Of a stretch of DNA of 64,000 nucleotides, positions 16,977 through 25,973 are shown piece by piece. The notes beneath the pieces are model-generated. The model saw nothing but the letters and a program-made list of their open reading frames with translations, made no database searches and was not told the DNA's origin. The stretch is from Ornithinibacillus bavariensis (GTDB lineage Bacteria > Bacillota > Bacilli > Bacillales > Amphibacillaceae), in assembly GCF_018333235.1 (NCBI RefSeq), contig NZ_BORP01000001.1:992001-1056000 (forward strand), in the 5' to 3' direction. Each line of letters opens with the position of its first letter. Position 1 is the stretch's first letter. A program made the translations under genes and the position numbers.

Positions 16977-17978
16977 TTAATGCCAGGGGCCTTCTTCCTC
17001 GGATAGCTTAGGATGTCGACGGCAGCCCTCTTCCCATAATGCAAGTGCCTTCGCTGGTTCACCCAATCGATAAGCAGTCATGCTATACCAGCGATAATAA
17101 GAAATATGACTTTTTACAACCCCTTTATCAAGCATTCGAAATCGAATATTTGCTTCCTTTAGAAAGCCTGTCCTAGCTAATGTAGTTGCTATTCTAAGCT
17201 TTTGCTGTTCGTGAATTGGATATATGTTTAGTAATGCTCGAATATGCCTTTGATATTCCTCATATTCCTGTATCTCAAAGTAAAATAGTGCGAGATTCGT
17301 ATGACTATAAAGGTTATTAGGATCTTCCTCGAGCAACTCCAACTCTTTCTGAATGGCTTCTTCCCGTTTCCCAGTAAAGAATAAGGCATGTGTATACTCA
17401 TGATGGGCTGTTTTATAATCTGGAAATAGAAGAATCATCTCTTCAAGTAGTACTAGTGCCTGATTCCATTCATTATTTTCTAAATGGTGGAATACAGTTT
17501 CCTGATAAACAAGAAGCTCATCCTCTTCATCAAGCTCCCAATCTTCCTCGTCATAATCATCTATTTCTATTAAATCCAATAATGTTTTTGCATCTTCGCT
17601 AAAATCACCATCTGGTTCTTTATCTAAATATGAAATAGCAAATTTCCTTGCATCATTTAGTAAACCTAAATGTGCATAATTGTTTGCTAGTAAATAGTAA
17701 CAATCCACATATTGATCTCCTGTCGACTGAAGGACATTAGTCAATAGTTGATTTGCTTTATGATAAGCACCTGTTTCGGTGTAAATAATGGACATTTGAC
17801 ATTGATATAGAGGATTATTCGGCTCTGTATCGACTGCTTTTTTTAGCCACTTTAATGCAGTATCAAATCTTCTTTTACGAAATGATTCAACACCCTTCGC
17901 AAAATAAAAATCACCTGTTGGGATAAAAGGGATAACATTATTAGTTTTTACTATCTTTTCATTTTTTTCTAGTTGCAT
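16977..17978 (-). CDS. TPR-repeat protein (YvcD-like)
   Basis: 333 residues, ATG 17978 after ATAGGGGGATTAG. It is built from tetratricopeptide repeats, seen as ALKWLKKAVDTEPNNPLYQ, LLANNYAHLGLLNDARKFAI, ALVLLEEMILLFPDYKTAH, LYSHTNLALFYFEIQEYEE and AYRLGEPAKALALWEEG. An acidic linker (IDDYDEEDWELDEEDE, about residues 134-149) splits the repeats into two groups. Cytosolic scaffold or adapter with no enzyme motif. Its place before trxB matches B. subtilis yvcD, of unknown function. Confidence 0.85.
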   Translation of the reverse strand: MQLEKNEKIVKTNNVIPFIPTGDFYFAKGVESFRKRRFDTALKWLKKAVDTEPNNPLYQCQMSIIYTETGAYHKANQLLTNVLQSTGDQYVDCYYLLANNYAHLGLLNDARKFAISYLDKEPDGDFSEDAKTLLDLIEIDDYDEEDWELDEEDELLVYQETVFHHLENNEWNQALVLLEEMILLFPDYKTAHHEYTHALFFTGKREEAIQKELELLEEDPNNLYSHTNLALFYFEIQEYEEYQRHIRALLNIYPIHEQQKLRIATTLARTGFLKEANIRFRMLDKGVVKSHISYYRWYSMTAYRLGEPAKALALWEEGCRRHPKLSEEEGPWH

Positions 17979-18116
17979 GCTAATCCCCCTATTTTTTCAC
18001 ATATCGACAAAAGTATACCATATTTAATGGGGGAATTATATACTTATTCATTAGAAAAGCGAAAGGAGCCTAGTACGAAGGCATCTTTGAAATTTATATT
18101 TTGTACTACTTAACAA

Positions 18117-18128
18117 GGGTCTGACCCC
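18117..18128. other. GGGTCTGACCCC element downstream of glpD
   Basis: A short near-palindrome in the 205-base gap between glpD and the TPR gene. The same core (GGGTCAGACC) forms the terminator after secA at 42605-42630. Here the matching half-stem is poor, so it may be a worn terminator of glpD. Confidence 0.35.
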
Positions 18129-18183
18129 AAAAACAAAGCAAATAATGCTGTTTTCAAGGACAAACCCTTCGTAAATAAATAGC

Positions 18184-19845
18184 CTATTTAGTTGGTGTAA
18201 CTGCCTCATTCAACAGTAAATCAAGCTCATTACGATATTCTTCTTCCTGATTTTCATCCCATGCAAACTTCTTCTTCATATACGCAATAACAGGATTCTT
18301 ATGCGTCTTCACCCAAGCAATATCGAAGAATAAAGCCCCAGTTCTGCGGATAAAGAAGTCCACAGGCTTATATACAAGCTCATGTTCTATTCCATAACAT
18401 AGCTGGGCAAATACGATTGGATCGATGCTTTCCGCTTCCGCTTCTTGCTTTCTTTCTGCATATATTTGATAAACCTTATCAACATTTGCTCCATACTTTT
18501 GGACAAGCTTTACGGCATTTTCTTCACTTATCCCTATTTCTTTCCCATAATCCGTTTTTTCTTGTTTAAATTTTACGAATCCCTGAGTTCCTCCTACCTC
18601 ACCACCAGAGATAGGTAAATTAACAGTTTCAGAAGGAGAATATAGAATTCCTTCTTCGCTCTTTAATTGATTAACCACTGTGTCGACTGCTTGTTCTGCC
18701 ATTTTACGGTAACCAGTAAGCTTTCCACCAGCCATCGATATGAGTCCAGAATTGGATATAAATATTTCATCCTTCCGTGATATTTCACCAGGCTTTTTCC
18801 CTTCCTCAGCTATTAATGGCCGTAGTCCTGCCCAGCTAGACTCCACATCATCAGCCGTAATATTCAAGGAAGGAAACATATAGTTTATCGAACCTATAAT
18901 ATAATCCCGATCTTCAATTGTCATCGTTGGATGAGCGATGTCTCCTTTATAGCTCGTGTCCGTTGTACCTACATAAGTTTTTTGATCACGTGGTATAGCA
19001 AAAACCATTCTCCCATCAGGGGTATCAAAGTATATTGCCTGTTCTAATGGAAATCTCTCCTTATCAAATACAAGATGAACACCCTTAGTCAAATAAAGAT
19101 GCTTTCCTTGTTTAGAGCCGTCTATTTCACGAAGGTCATCCACCCAAGGACCACATGCATTAACTATTTTTTTTGCATAAATTTCATGCTTCTCGCCATT
19201 TGTTTGGTCCTCTACGACAACTCCAATTACTTTTTTATCCTCGCTATAGATAAATGATATTACCTTCATATAATTAAGAGCATGTGCACCTTTTTCAACC
19301 GCTTTTTTAATAACTTCAATCGTTAGCCTAGCATCATCTGTCTTATATTCCACATAATACCCTGCACCCTTTAGCCCTTCCTTTTTTATAAGTGGCTCCA
19401 TTTTTAATGCTTTCTCAGGTGATAGCATTTTCCTTCGCTCCTGACGTTTTACACCTGCCAAGAAATCATATACTCTTAATCCTATATTTGTGGTGAATGG
19501 TCCAAATGTGCCGCCTTTATGAAATGGTAAAAGCATCCATTCCGGTGTTGTTACATGAGGCCCATTCTCATACACAATAGCCCGTTCCTTTCCTACTTCT
19601 GCAACGACTTTCACTTCAAACTGTTTTAAGTATCGAAGTCCACCATGAACTAACTTTGTTGAACGGCTAGATGTACCAGCAGCAAAATCCTGCATTTCGA
19701 CAACAGCTGTTTTTAAGCCTCTCGTTACAGCATCTAGTGCAATCCCAGATCCTGTGATCCCCCCACCAATCACTAATAAATCCAGTTTCTCCCTTTTCAT
19801 TGCATCAAGAATGGTATTTCTTTCATAACTAGAAAATGTCACCAT
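18184..19845 (-). CDS. glpD: aerobic glycerol-3-phosphate dehydrogenase
   Basis: 553 residues, the usual length, ATG 19845 after AGGGGGACTAAGGC. FAD site LLVIGGGITGSGIALDAVTRG, then AAGTSSRSTKLVHGGLRYL (substrate and FAD contacts), CGPWVDDL and GGKLTGYRKMAE near the end. A peripheral membrane flavoenzyme that oxidises glycerol-3-phosphate to dihydroxyacetone phosphate and feeds quinones. It stands alone without glpF or glpK in this window. The leader carries a promoter followed by a strong terminator hairpin, the layout used for GlpP antitermination in B. subtilis. Confidence 0.97.
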   Translation of the reverse strand: MVTFSSYERNTILDAMKREKLDLLVIGGGITGSGIALDAVTRGLKTAVVEMQDFAAGTSSRSTKLVHGGLRYLKQFEVKVVAEVGKERAIVYENGPHVTTPEWMLLPFHKGGTFGPFTTNIGLRVYDFLAGVKRQERRKMLSPEKALKMEPLIKKEGLKGAGYYVEYKTDDARLTIEVIKKAVEKGAHALNYMKVISFIYSEDKKVIGVVVEDQTNGEKHEIYAKKIVNACGPWVDDLREIDGSKQGKHLYLTKGVHLVFDKERFPLEQAIYFDTPDGRMVFAIPRDQKTYVGTTDTSYKGDIAHPTMTIEDRDYIIGSINYMFPSLNITADDVESSWAGLRPLIAEEGKKPGEISRKDEIFISNSGLISMAGGKLTGYRKMAEQAVDTVVNQLKSEEGILYSPSETVNLPISGGEVGGTQGFVKFKQEKTDYGKEIGISEENAVKLVQKYGANVDKVYQIYAERKQEAEAESIDPIVFAQLCYGIEHELVYKPVDFFIRRTGALFFDIAWVKTHKNPVIAYMKKKFAWDENQEEEYRNELDLLLNEAVTPTK

Positions 19846-19950
19846 GCCTTAGTCCCCCTAAATAGTGGTTTATTATTAATATTATTTACTCTTTCATTTA
19901 TTTTAGAATTAATTTCTAGGGGAAAAGTAATTGTATTAGTAAAAATACCT

Positions 19951-20001
19951 AAATAAAAAAACCACAATCAAACTAATGACTTCATTAGTTTGATTGCGGT
20001 T
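19951..20001 (-). terminator. leader terminator of glpD (GlpP-type antitermination)
   Basis: A 20-bp almost perfect stem, AACCGCAATCAAACTAATGA paired with TCATTAGTTTGATTGTGGTT (G-U wobble in the RNA), two-base tip, then TTTTTTATTT. It lies downstream of a good promoter and about 105 bases upstream of glpD, so it should stop leader transcripts unless antiterminated. It could also serve to end the hprK-yvoF transcript. Confidence 0.75.
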
Positions 20002-20037
20002 CTCCATTTCTCCGTCCGAAATTATTCTATTAAGCTA

Positions 20038-20065
20038 ATCATACCATAATTATTCTATTTTACAA
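20038..20065 (-). promoter_or_regulatory. sigma-A promoter of the glpD leader
   Basis: Minus strand TTGTAA (20060-20065), 16-base spacer, TATGAT (20038-20043), placed between the yvoF stop and the leader hairpin. The leader then carries CGGACGGAGAAATGGAG, a purine-rich stretch just before the stem that could be the GlpP contact (inference). Confidence 0.6.
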
Positions 20066-20075
20066 GAATTTTTAC

Positions 20076-20585
20076 TTAAATCTCCTTGCGTTTTTCCATC
20101 TCTTCCTTTGTATAGATAATCTTCATCGGATTACCTCCAACAAAGGAACCTGCTGGTACATCTTTATGAACTAATGTTCCTGCAGATACAATAGCCCCAT
20201 CACCAATTGTAACACCGGGTAGGATCGTACTATTTGCACCAATCATTACTTCATTCCCAATTACAACTTCTCCTAGACGATATTCCTTAATCAAATACTC
20301 ATGTGCAAGTATTGTCGTGTTATAACCGATTACCGAATTATTTCCTACAATAATTTTTTCAGGAAACATAATATCTGGCATTACCATTAGCGCAAAAGCA
20401 GTTTTCTTGCCCACCTTCATACGAAGAAAAACTCGATATAACCAATTCTTCACACTTAAAAAAGGTGTATATCTTGCAATTTGAATGATGATAAAATTTT
20501 TAACAACTTTAAAGAATGATACCGTCTTATAGATTTGCCATAGGGAATTAGCATCTGTTACCGGATGGCGCTCTGTTCTTCGCAT
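20076..20585 (-). CDS. yvoF: hexapeptide-repeat acetyltransferase (YvoF-like)
   Basis: 169 residues, start ATG 20585 three bases after the ppaX stop. The second half is a left-handed beta-helix of the LbetaH acyltransferase type: IIVGNNSVIGYNTTILAHEY, VVIGNEVMIGANSTILPGVT, IGDGAIVSAGTLVHKDVPAG, ending in FVGGNPMKIIY. It should transfer an acetyl or other acyl group from CoA; the substrate is unknown. Last gene of the hprK-lgt-yvoD-ppaX-yvoF run, identical in order to B. subtilis. Confidence 0.88.
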   Translation of the reverse strand: MRRTERHPVTDANSLWQIYKTVSFFKVVKNFIIIQIARYTPFLSVKNWLYRVFLRMKVGKKTAFALMVMPDIMFPEKIIVGNNSVIGYNTTILAHEYLIKEYRLGEVVIGNEVMIGANSTILPGVTIGDGAIVSAGTLVHKDVPAGSFVGGNPMKIIYTKEEMEKRKEI

Positions 20586-20588
20586 GTC

Positions 20589-21224
20589 CTACACTCCAAT
20601 GATTTCTAATAAATCAAACATGTCATATAGCATATAAGTTGGTTCGTATCCTTGCAAGAATTCTTCTCCCTTAAGAGACCATGCAACTGCAGCAGTTTTG
20701 ACACCGGCATTATGGCCAGCCTTAATATCGTGCCAATTATCACCAACCATGAGGGTAGTTTCGGGATCAGCATGAAGCACTTTCATGGCATTTAAAACGG
20801 ATTCTGGGTGTGGTTTAGCATTCGACACATCATCCAGACCTACAATGGTATCAAAATATGCTTCGATTCCTGTTACCTTTAAGCCTCTTATCGCCGTATC
20901 TCGCATTTTTGTGGTGACTATACCTAATGAAATGCCCCTATTTTTCAAGGCTTTAAGTGTCTCTTTCACATTTGGAAAAGCCTTCACATAGTCATCATGA
21001 TGCACTAAATTATGTTCCCGATAAGTGGTTATCATAGCCTCCGATTGGGCTAAATCAATATTTTGAAAGGTTTCCACTAATGGTGGTCCATTAAATGCTA
21101 GAATTTCATCATGTGTAAATTGATAACCAAATTTTTGAAAAGTGTGGTAAAAGGATAAATTAATCAATTCATTAGTGTCAATTAATGTTCCATCTAAATC
21201 AAATAGTATTGTACGAATGCTCAT
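20589..21224 (-). CDS. ppaX: pyrophosphatase PpaX
   Basis: 211-residue HAD-superfamily hydrolase. Motif I TILFDLDGTLIDT, motif II region LGIVTTK, motif III/IV KPHPESVLNAM and MVGDNWHDIKAGHNAG. In B. subtilis PpaX hydrolyses the pyrophosphate released when HprK dephosphorylates Ser-P-HPr with inorganic phosphate, which explains its place in the hprK operon. Its start (21224) overlaps the end of yvoD by 26 bases, a sign of translational coupling. Confidence 0.94.
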   Translation of the reverse strand: MSIRTILFDLDGTLIDTNELINLSFYHTFQKFGYQFTHDEILAFNGPPLVETFQNIDLAQSEAMITTYREHNLVHHDDYVKAFPNVKETLKALKNRGISLGIVTTKMRDTAIRGLKVTGIEAYFDTIVGLDDVSNAKPHPESVLNAMKVLHADPETTLMVGDNWHDIKAGHNAGVKTAAVAWSLKGEEFLQGYEPTYMLYDMFDLLEIIGV

Positions 21225-22158
21225 TGGTGTGTCCCTTTCTTTTTCGTTCTGCTAGTCTTCTCCAAATAAAAGCAATGATGATAGTTAACACGATTGCCGT
21301 TATTAAACGAATTAGTAGTAATGGCCAGACAGGAATTCCAAGTGGCAGGAAGATTAATGTATCCTCAACAACCGCATGACAGGCTACAAGGAATATCAAT
21401 GCTAACGTCATATCACGCTTGGAAACATTATCTTCTTTTACAGCTTGAATCATCAGTCCTGCTCCGTATGCAAGTCCAATCGTTAAACCAGCTACCAGCG
21501 TCATCGAAGTGTTTTTTTCCATTCCTAATACTTTGGTAAATGGTGCGAAACCATTAGATAGCTTCGTTAACCATCCTTTTTCTCGTAAAATTTGCATAAT
21601 AATCATTAATGGAATAACAATAACTGCTAGTTGAATAACAGCAATAATTGCTGTTTGCAGTCCCGCTACAATAATCTCTTTCCAACTGGTTAAAGCCTCT
21701 GCTTCATGAGAGATCAGCCCATAATTGGCTAGTTCCTCTCCACCAGTCCACACGAAATTGATGATCGTTGCAGCTACTAGTGCTAGCCCAACACGAACTC
21801 CAACAATAATCCACCATTTTATGCCTACCTTCGATGCTACTGCGGATTCAATAAAAAGATTATGAGAAAACGATAGCATAATCGCCATAATAAAAACTTC
21901 TTTAATGGTAAAATCAAAAGAAATAATTGCTCCAATTCCCGCATATAGATTAAGCGCATTTCCTAAAACAATTGGAACCGCAGCTTCACCTGATAATCCA
22001 ATTAACTCCATTAGCGGACTAATTTTATCGATAATCCAAGGTAATACTGGTGTATATTGTAGTATGGTGACAATTAATGATATAGGAAAAATAACTTTTC
22101 CTAATGTCCATGTTGTTTGTAGGCCTTGCTTCAGCCCTCTCTTCAGAATTCCAGACAT
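21199..22158 (-). CDS. yvoD: nucleoside-recognition (Gate) domain membrane protein YvoD
   Basis: 319 residues, about eight membrane segments, start ATG 22158 after AGAGAGGAAG. Two Gate-domain halves are visible: SGEAAVPIVLGNALNLYAGIG and TLVAGLTIGLAYGAGLMIQA, with VACHAVVEDTLIFLPLG near the end. The family is related to spore maturation SpmA/SpmB and nucleoside transporters; the transported compound is unknown. Between lgt and ppaX as in B. subtilis. Confidence 0.9.
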   Translation of the reverse strand: MSGILKRGLKQGLQTTWTLGKVIFPISLIVTILQYTPVLPWIIDKISPLMELIGLSGEAAVPIVLGNALNLYAGIGAIISFDFTIKEVFIMAIMLSFSHNLFIESAVASKVGIKWWIIVGVRVGLALVAATIINFVWTGGEELANYGLISHEAEALTSWKEIIVAGLQTAIIAVIQLAVIVIPLMIIMQILREKGWLTKLSNGFAPFTKVLGMEKNTSMTLVAGLTIGLAYGAGLMIQAVKEDNVSKRDMTLALIFLVACHAVVEDTLIFLPLGIPVWPLLLIRLITAIVLTIIIAFIWRRLAERKRKGHTNEHSYNTI

Positions 22159-22181
22159 CCAGTACTTCCTCTCTATCGTTG

Positions 22182-23048
22182 CTATTTTTTCTTTTTCGTA
22201 TTCTTTTTCTTATTTATCGGTCCTATTTTATCAACATCTTCGTAGCGCTTTGAAACAGTCTTCCAGCGGTATAAAATCAAACCCACCGCAACGACGATCA
22301 ATAAAATAGAAATAAATTGAGCTGTACGTAGATTGCCAACGATATATAGACTATCTGTCCGCATTCCTTCAATAAAGAATCGGCCAACAGAATAGGTTGC
22401 TATATATGTTAAAAATACTACACCACGAATTGGATTTCTACGTCTTAACCATAAGAGTAGAATTAAAACGAGTACATTCCATAATGATTCATATAAAAAG
22501 GTTGGGAAGTAATAAATTCCCTGAATACACATTTGATCCATGATAAAATCTGGAAGCAAGTTGTAGTGCATATCAATGACACTCTGATTCATGATTGGAC
22601 CACCATGTGCCTCTTGATTCATAAAGTTTCCCCAACGACCGATCGCTTGTCCAAGGATTAAACTTGGTGCTAATACGTCAGCTAACTTCCAAAATGAAAT
22701 TTTTTTAACTCGAGTAAACACTATTGCTGTTAGCATTGCTCCAATTAATGCTCCATGAATAGCAATGCCACCTTCACGGATTGCGAAGATATCCCACCAT
22801 GGACCACCTGCATAGCGCTCCCATTCAAATATAACGTAGTAGAGACGGGCACATATAATTGAGATCGGTATTGCATATACTACTAAATCAATTACCAAAT
22901 CTTTTTTCATTCCTACACGATCTGCTTCACGCATTCCGATCAGCAGAGCCAAAAAAGCGCCTGTCGCAATAATGACACCATACCAATAAATCGGTAAAGA
23001 GCCAATTTGCAAAAACACGCGGTCTAATGCTGGTGCATCACAGCTCAT
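22182..23048 (-). CDS. lgt: prolipoprotein diacylglyceryl transferase
   Basis: 288 residues with seven membrane segments. The Lgt signature is clear: [19 protein letters not shown], preceded by [12 protein letters not shown] with the essential His. It moves the diacylglyceryl group of phosphatidylglycerol onto the lipobox Cys of prelipoproteins, for example CccB and the GDPD in this window. The C-terminus ends in a Lys-rich tail ([11 protein letters not shown]). Start ATG 23048, 12 bases after the hprK stop; co-transcribed with hprK. Confidence 0.97.
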   Translation of the reverse strand: MSCDAPALDRVFLQIGSLPIYWYGVIIATGAFLALLIGMREADRVGMKKDLVIDLVVYAIPISIICARLYYVIFEWERYAGGPWWDIFAIREGGIAIHGALIGAMLTAIVFTRVKKISFWKLADVLAPSLILGQAIGRWGNFMNQEAHGGPIMNQSVIDMHYNLLPDFIMDQMCIQGIYYFPTFLYESLWNVLVLILLLWLRRRNPIRGVVFLTYIATYSVGRFFIEGMRTDSLYIVGNLRTAQFISILLIVVAVGLILYRWKTVSKRYEDVDKIGPINKKKNTKKKK

Positions 23049-23060
23049 ATACTTCCACCC

Positions 23061-23999
23061 CTATTCCATCTCATCATTTTCTAGTTTTATCATATCTGTT
23101 AAACGCTCCGAAAACTCCTCTGCCGCATTTACTCCCATCCGCTTCAAACGAAAGTTCATCGCTGCAACTTCAATAATTACCGCCAAATTTCGGCCAGGGC
23201 GAACTGGAATAGTAGCTTTAGGAACATCTACATCCATAATCTTCATTTTGTCTTCATCTAAGCCTAAACGATCATATTGCTTAAGGGGATCCCATATCTC
23301 TAAATCGATAATAAGGGAAATTTTCTTGTTGCTACGAACTGCACCTGCACCAAATAAAGTCATTACATTAATAATTCCTAAACCACGGATTTCTAATAAA
23401 TGCTCAATTAATGGTGGAGAATTTCCAATAAGGGTGTCATAATCCTCTTGGCGAATTTCCACACTATCATCTGCTACTAAACGATGTCCTCTTTTAACGA
23501 GCTCAAGTGCTGTTTCACTTTTACCAACACCACTTTGACCAGTAATGAGGACACCAACCCCATAAACATCCACAAGTACCCCATGAATTGCTGTAAAAGG
23601 GGCAAATTTTACCTCTAAGTAATTCGTTAGTCTGCTGATAACCCTAGTTGTCTTTCGAGGAGAATGTAAAATAGGTACGCCTGAATTATTGGCAGCATCG
23701 ATAATAATCTGTGGAACTGCCATTCCCCTAGTTATAACGATTCCAGGTGTAACATCAGTACAGAGCTTTGTAATTCGATCTAGCTGATCTTCTGGACTTA
23801 AATCAAGGAAATATGTCATTTCCGTTCTTCCAATTAGTTGAAGTCTTTCCTTTGGATAATATTTAAAGTAACCTGTCATTTCAATTCCTGGACGGGAGAT
23901 ATCACTAGTTGTAATTTCCCTATGAATACCTTCTTCTCCAGCAACGAGTTCCAAATTAAAATTCTCGAGTAAATCCTTCGTACGAACAATGGTAGTCAT
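23061..23999 (-). CDS. hprK: HPr kinase/phosphorylase
   Basis: 312 residues from ATG 23999 ([11 protein letters not shown]) after TGGAGGGAAATTA; the frame to 24044 lacks a ribosome site. P-loop [14 protein letters not shown] with the following [11 protein letters not shown], and the HprK signature [11 protein letters not shown]. It phosphorylates Ser46 of HPr and Crh when fructose-1,6-bisphosphate and ATP are high and reverses this with phosphate. First gene of the hprK-lgt-yvoD-ppaX-yvoF operon; its target Crh and the pyrophosphate remover PpaX are in the same window. Confidence 0.97.
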   Translation of the reverse strand: MTTIVRTKDLLENFNLELVAGEEGIHREITTSDISRPGIEMTGYFKYYPKERLQLIGRTEMTYFLDLSPEDQLDRITKLCTDVTPGIVITRGMAVPQIIIDAANNSGVPILHSPRKTTRVISRLTNYLEVKFAPFTAIHGVLVDVYGVGVLITGQSGVGKSETALELVKRGHRLVADDSVEIRQEDYDTLIGNSPPLIEHLLEIRGLGIINVMTLFGAGAVRSNKKISLIIDLEIWDPLKQYDRLGLDEDKMKIMDVDVPKATIPVRPGRNLAVIIEVAAMNFRLKRMGVNAAEEFSERLTDMIKLENDEME

Positions 24000-24155
24000 T
24001 AATTTCCCTCCATTACGAGCCCTAACTGTTACCCATTGTAGCATATTTTTCTAGCAGGTAGGAATAAAGATGTATTAAGAGAAGAACGCGTATTTGGGTT
24101 AGGAAATTACGATTACTTGGATTTCTGAAAGTAAAATATTCTAGTGAATATCAGT

Positions 24156-24527
24156 TCAAGCCTTTTTTGAGGATAATGGATCTTTTACTAATTTGGTTAA
24201 TATTAGGTTTAAGATGGATAGGATTACTGCTGCAAGTAACGCCGTTCCAAATCCCTCTATGACAAACGAATCCCCAATAACAGCCTGCGTAATCATTAAC
24301 GTTACTGCATTAATGACAAATAAGAATAGGCCCAAAGTAAAAATAGTTAGTGGCAATGTCAAAATTATTAGGATAGGCTTAACGATAATATTTAGCACAG
24401 ACAAAATGAGAGCTGCCAATAAAGCTGTACCAAAACCTTCTAACCGAAATGAGTCAAACAATTCCGCTACAATAACTAAAGCAACCGCATTTAAAACTAA
24501 AGATAATATCCAACGCATAAACATCAA
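24156..24527 (-). CDS. yvlD: phage-holin family IV-type membrane protein (YvlD-like)
   Basis: About 120 residues, nearly all membrane: four hydrophobic segments in two related halves, each containing EGFGTALLAA.ILS.LN. The start is either TTG 24527 or one of two nearby ATGs (24524, 24518) after AGAAGGGATGG. B. subtilis yvlD, next to hprK, belongs to the same family. Despite the family name, it is not part of a phage here. In B. subtilis the yvl genes belong to envelope-stress regulons. Confidence 0.85.
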   Translation of the reverse strand: MMFMRWILSLVLNAVALVIVAELFDSFRLEGFGTALLAALILSVLNIIVKPILIILTLPLTIFTLGLFLFVINAVTLMITQAVIGDSFVIEGFGTALLAAVILSILNLILTKLVKDPLSSKKA

Positions 24528-24740
24528 CCATCCCTTCTATCCTACTATATTATTCGACGTATCAACTTTCTTTTCCTTCTTTATACAAATTGGGTACCTT
24601 AAGGAAAGCCAGCGTATTTTATATTTATCTTTTTGGAATGAGGAGTATTTTCCCGCAGTTCAGAATTACTCTTTCTATGATTGGGATACTCCCGTAACAC
24701 TTTTTTATACACAACCAGGATATCCTAGTTCGTAAATTTA
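24528..24740. other. gap without a recognised gene
   Basis: A plus-strand frame enters from the antisense side of yvlD and ends at 24735 (DWDTPVTLFYTQPGYPSS), but it has no start or ribosome site of its own and no recognisable family. I regard the stretch as non-coding. Confidence 0.4.
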
Positions 24741-24786
24741 TAAAACAAAACCCAAACGATAGAAACGATGTTTACTAACGTTTGGG
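24741..24786 (-). terminator. Rho-independent terminator of bshB2
   Basis: Minus-strand CCCAAACG / CGTTTGGG with a 20-base loop that holds a second pairing, followed by TTTTGTTTTA. Confidence 0.7.
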
Positions 24787-24816
24787 ATTGGAATTTACAA
24801 TTGCTAAGTTAAAAAA

Positions 24817-25485
24817 TTATTCATACTTCCAAATATAAAATTGCTCAACACCTAAGCGTTTTTTAGCCTGTTCCTTTAAGTCATCTGAAATACCTTCACT
24901 TTGATTCCAGCTTCGGATGACTCCATTTGCTTGTGATTTGTGACATAAAATTGCTTCCATTTTTGTATCGAAGTTTTCACGAACATCATTAATGATATCA
25001 GGTTTTCCAAGGTCCTCGATATACGTGTTCGTAATAGCCTGTGCCCAAACAACTGGACGACTTTCTGGATCCATTAAGCGTACAGCTTCGACTGTTGCAG
25101 CACCTAACGCATTATGGTCTGGGTGAACTGCATGCTCCGGATAGTGAGTAATTACTAGGCTAGGATTAATTTCCTCTAGGATTCCCTTCAAATGCTGTGC
25201 GACTTCATTTCGATTCTCATATTCTAAAGTTTTGTCACGGTAGCCTAAAAGTCGTAATTCCATATCTAACGTCCTGCAGGCAGCCATCAGTTCTTTTTTG
25301 CGAATCGCTGGTAAAGTTTCACGATTTGCAAAGGTGGGATTTCCCATATTCCTCCCCATTTCACCTAATGTCCCACAAAGATAGGTCACTGGTACTCCTT
25401 GCTCTCGAAATTTTGCAATGGTTCCTGCAGCACCAAATGACTCATCATCAGGATGCGGATATATGACAACAACATGCTTTTCCAT
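24817..25485 (-). CDS. bshB2: bacillithiol biosynthesis deacetylase BshB2
   Basis: 222 residues from ATG 25485 (MEKHVVVIYPHPDDE), after GGAAGGTG; the GTG at 25494 falls inside that site. LmbE-type zinc deacetylase: PHPDDESFGAAGTI (zinc His/Asp and catalytic Asp) and the later HAVHPDHNALGAATVEA (zinc His). It removes the acetyl group from GlcNAc-malate in bacillithiol synthesis or acts on bacillithiol conjugates. Partner of yojF just upstream, the B. subtilis yojF-yojG pair. Confidence 0.92.
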   Translation of the reverse strand: MEKHVVVIYPHPDDESFGAAGTIAKFREQGVPVTYLCGTLGEMGRNMGNPTFANRETLPAIRKKELMAACRTLDMELRLLGYRDKTLEYENRNEVAQHLKGILEEINPSLVITHYPEHAVHPDHNALGAATVEAVRLMDPESRPVVWAQAITNTYIEDLGKPDIINDVRENFDTKMEAILCHKSQANGVIRSWNQSEGISDDLKEQAKKRLGVEQFYIWKYE

Positions 25486-25505
25486 AATTTTCACCTTCCT
25501 TACTA

Positions 25506-25859
25506 TTAGTAACTAAATGGCGTTTCACTAATTTGTAGTGCTACCATTAATCTTCCTTCACGGTCATGACCTGCCATTAAGAGCTTTTCTCCTTCGAAAA
25601 TTTCCCAATCGGTAAGTCCCTCCGCATAAATCCAGCCAATATCCATTTTTAACCCAGCTCGATAGGATTTTCCATCACCAACAATTTTAGCTTGGTTAAA
25701 ACGTACCTTCGCATTCCGGATATAAACACCAACATTATATGCTTTCTCATTTACATGACTTGCATATGCACCATTTGTCGTTTCCAAATGAACATAAACA
25801 TCTTTATTGATAAAGCCTTCTAGCTTTTCTTGTACTTTTTCTAGTTCTATTGGTTTCAT
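25506..25859 (-). CDS. yojF: YojF family protein (DUF1806)
   Basis: 117 residues from ATG 25859 (MKPIELEKVQEKLEGF) after AAGGAGGTTTACGC; upstream frame lacks a ribosome site. Marks: FINKDVYVHLETTNGAYASH, VGVYIRNAKVRFNQAKI and DIGWIYAEGLTDWE. Small cytosolic protein always seen next to bshB2, so a bacillithiol link is likely but unproven. Confidence 0.88.
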   Translation of the reverse strand: MKPIELEKVQEKLEGFINKDVYVHLETTNGAYASHVNEKAYNVGVYIRNAKVRFNQAKIVGDGKSYRAGLKMDIGWIYAEGLTDWEIFEGEKLLMAGHDREGRLMVALQISETPFSY

Positions 25860-25933
25860 TGCGTAAACCTCCTTACATTCTATTTTTAGATTACCGAAAC
25901 GGAAAAGCTTCGTCAAAAGTTTGAACTTCAAGA

Positions 25934-25970
25934 CCAAATAAAAATAGGCAGCAATTTACTTGCCGCCTAT
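25934..25970 (-). terminator. Rho-independent terminator of uvrBA
   Basis: Minus-strand ATAGGCGGCAA-gtaaa-TTGCTGCCTAT (one G-U) followed by TTTTTATTTGG. It starts right at the uvrA stop. Confidence 0.85.
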
Positions 25971-25973
25971 CCT

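Noticed and set aside
24156-24527. Phage origin for the holin-IV-type gene
   Set aside because: It lies in the conserved hprK neighbourhood like B. subtilis yvlD, with no phage genes around it.
24193-24735. Plus-strand frame of 180 codons
   Set aside because: Mostly antisense to yvlD, no ribosome site, no recognised family; only the last part lies in free sequence.
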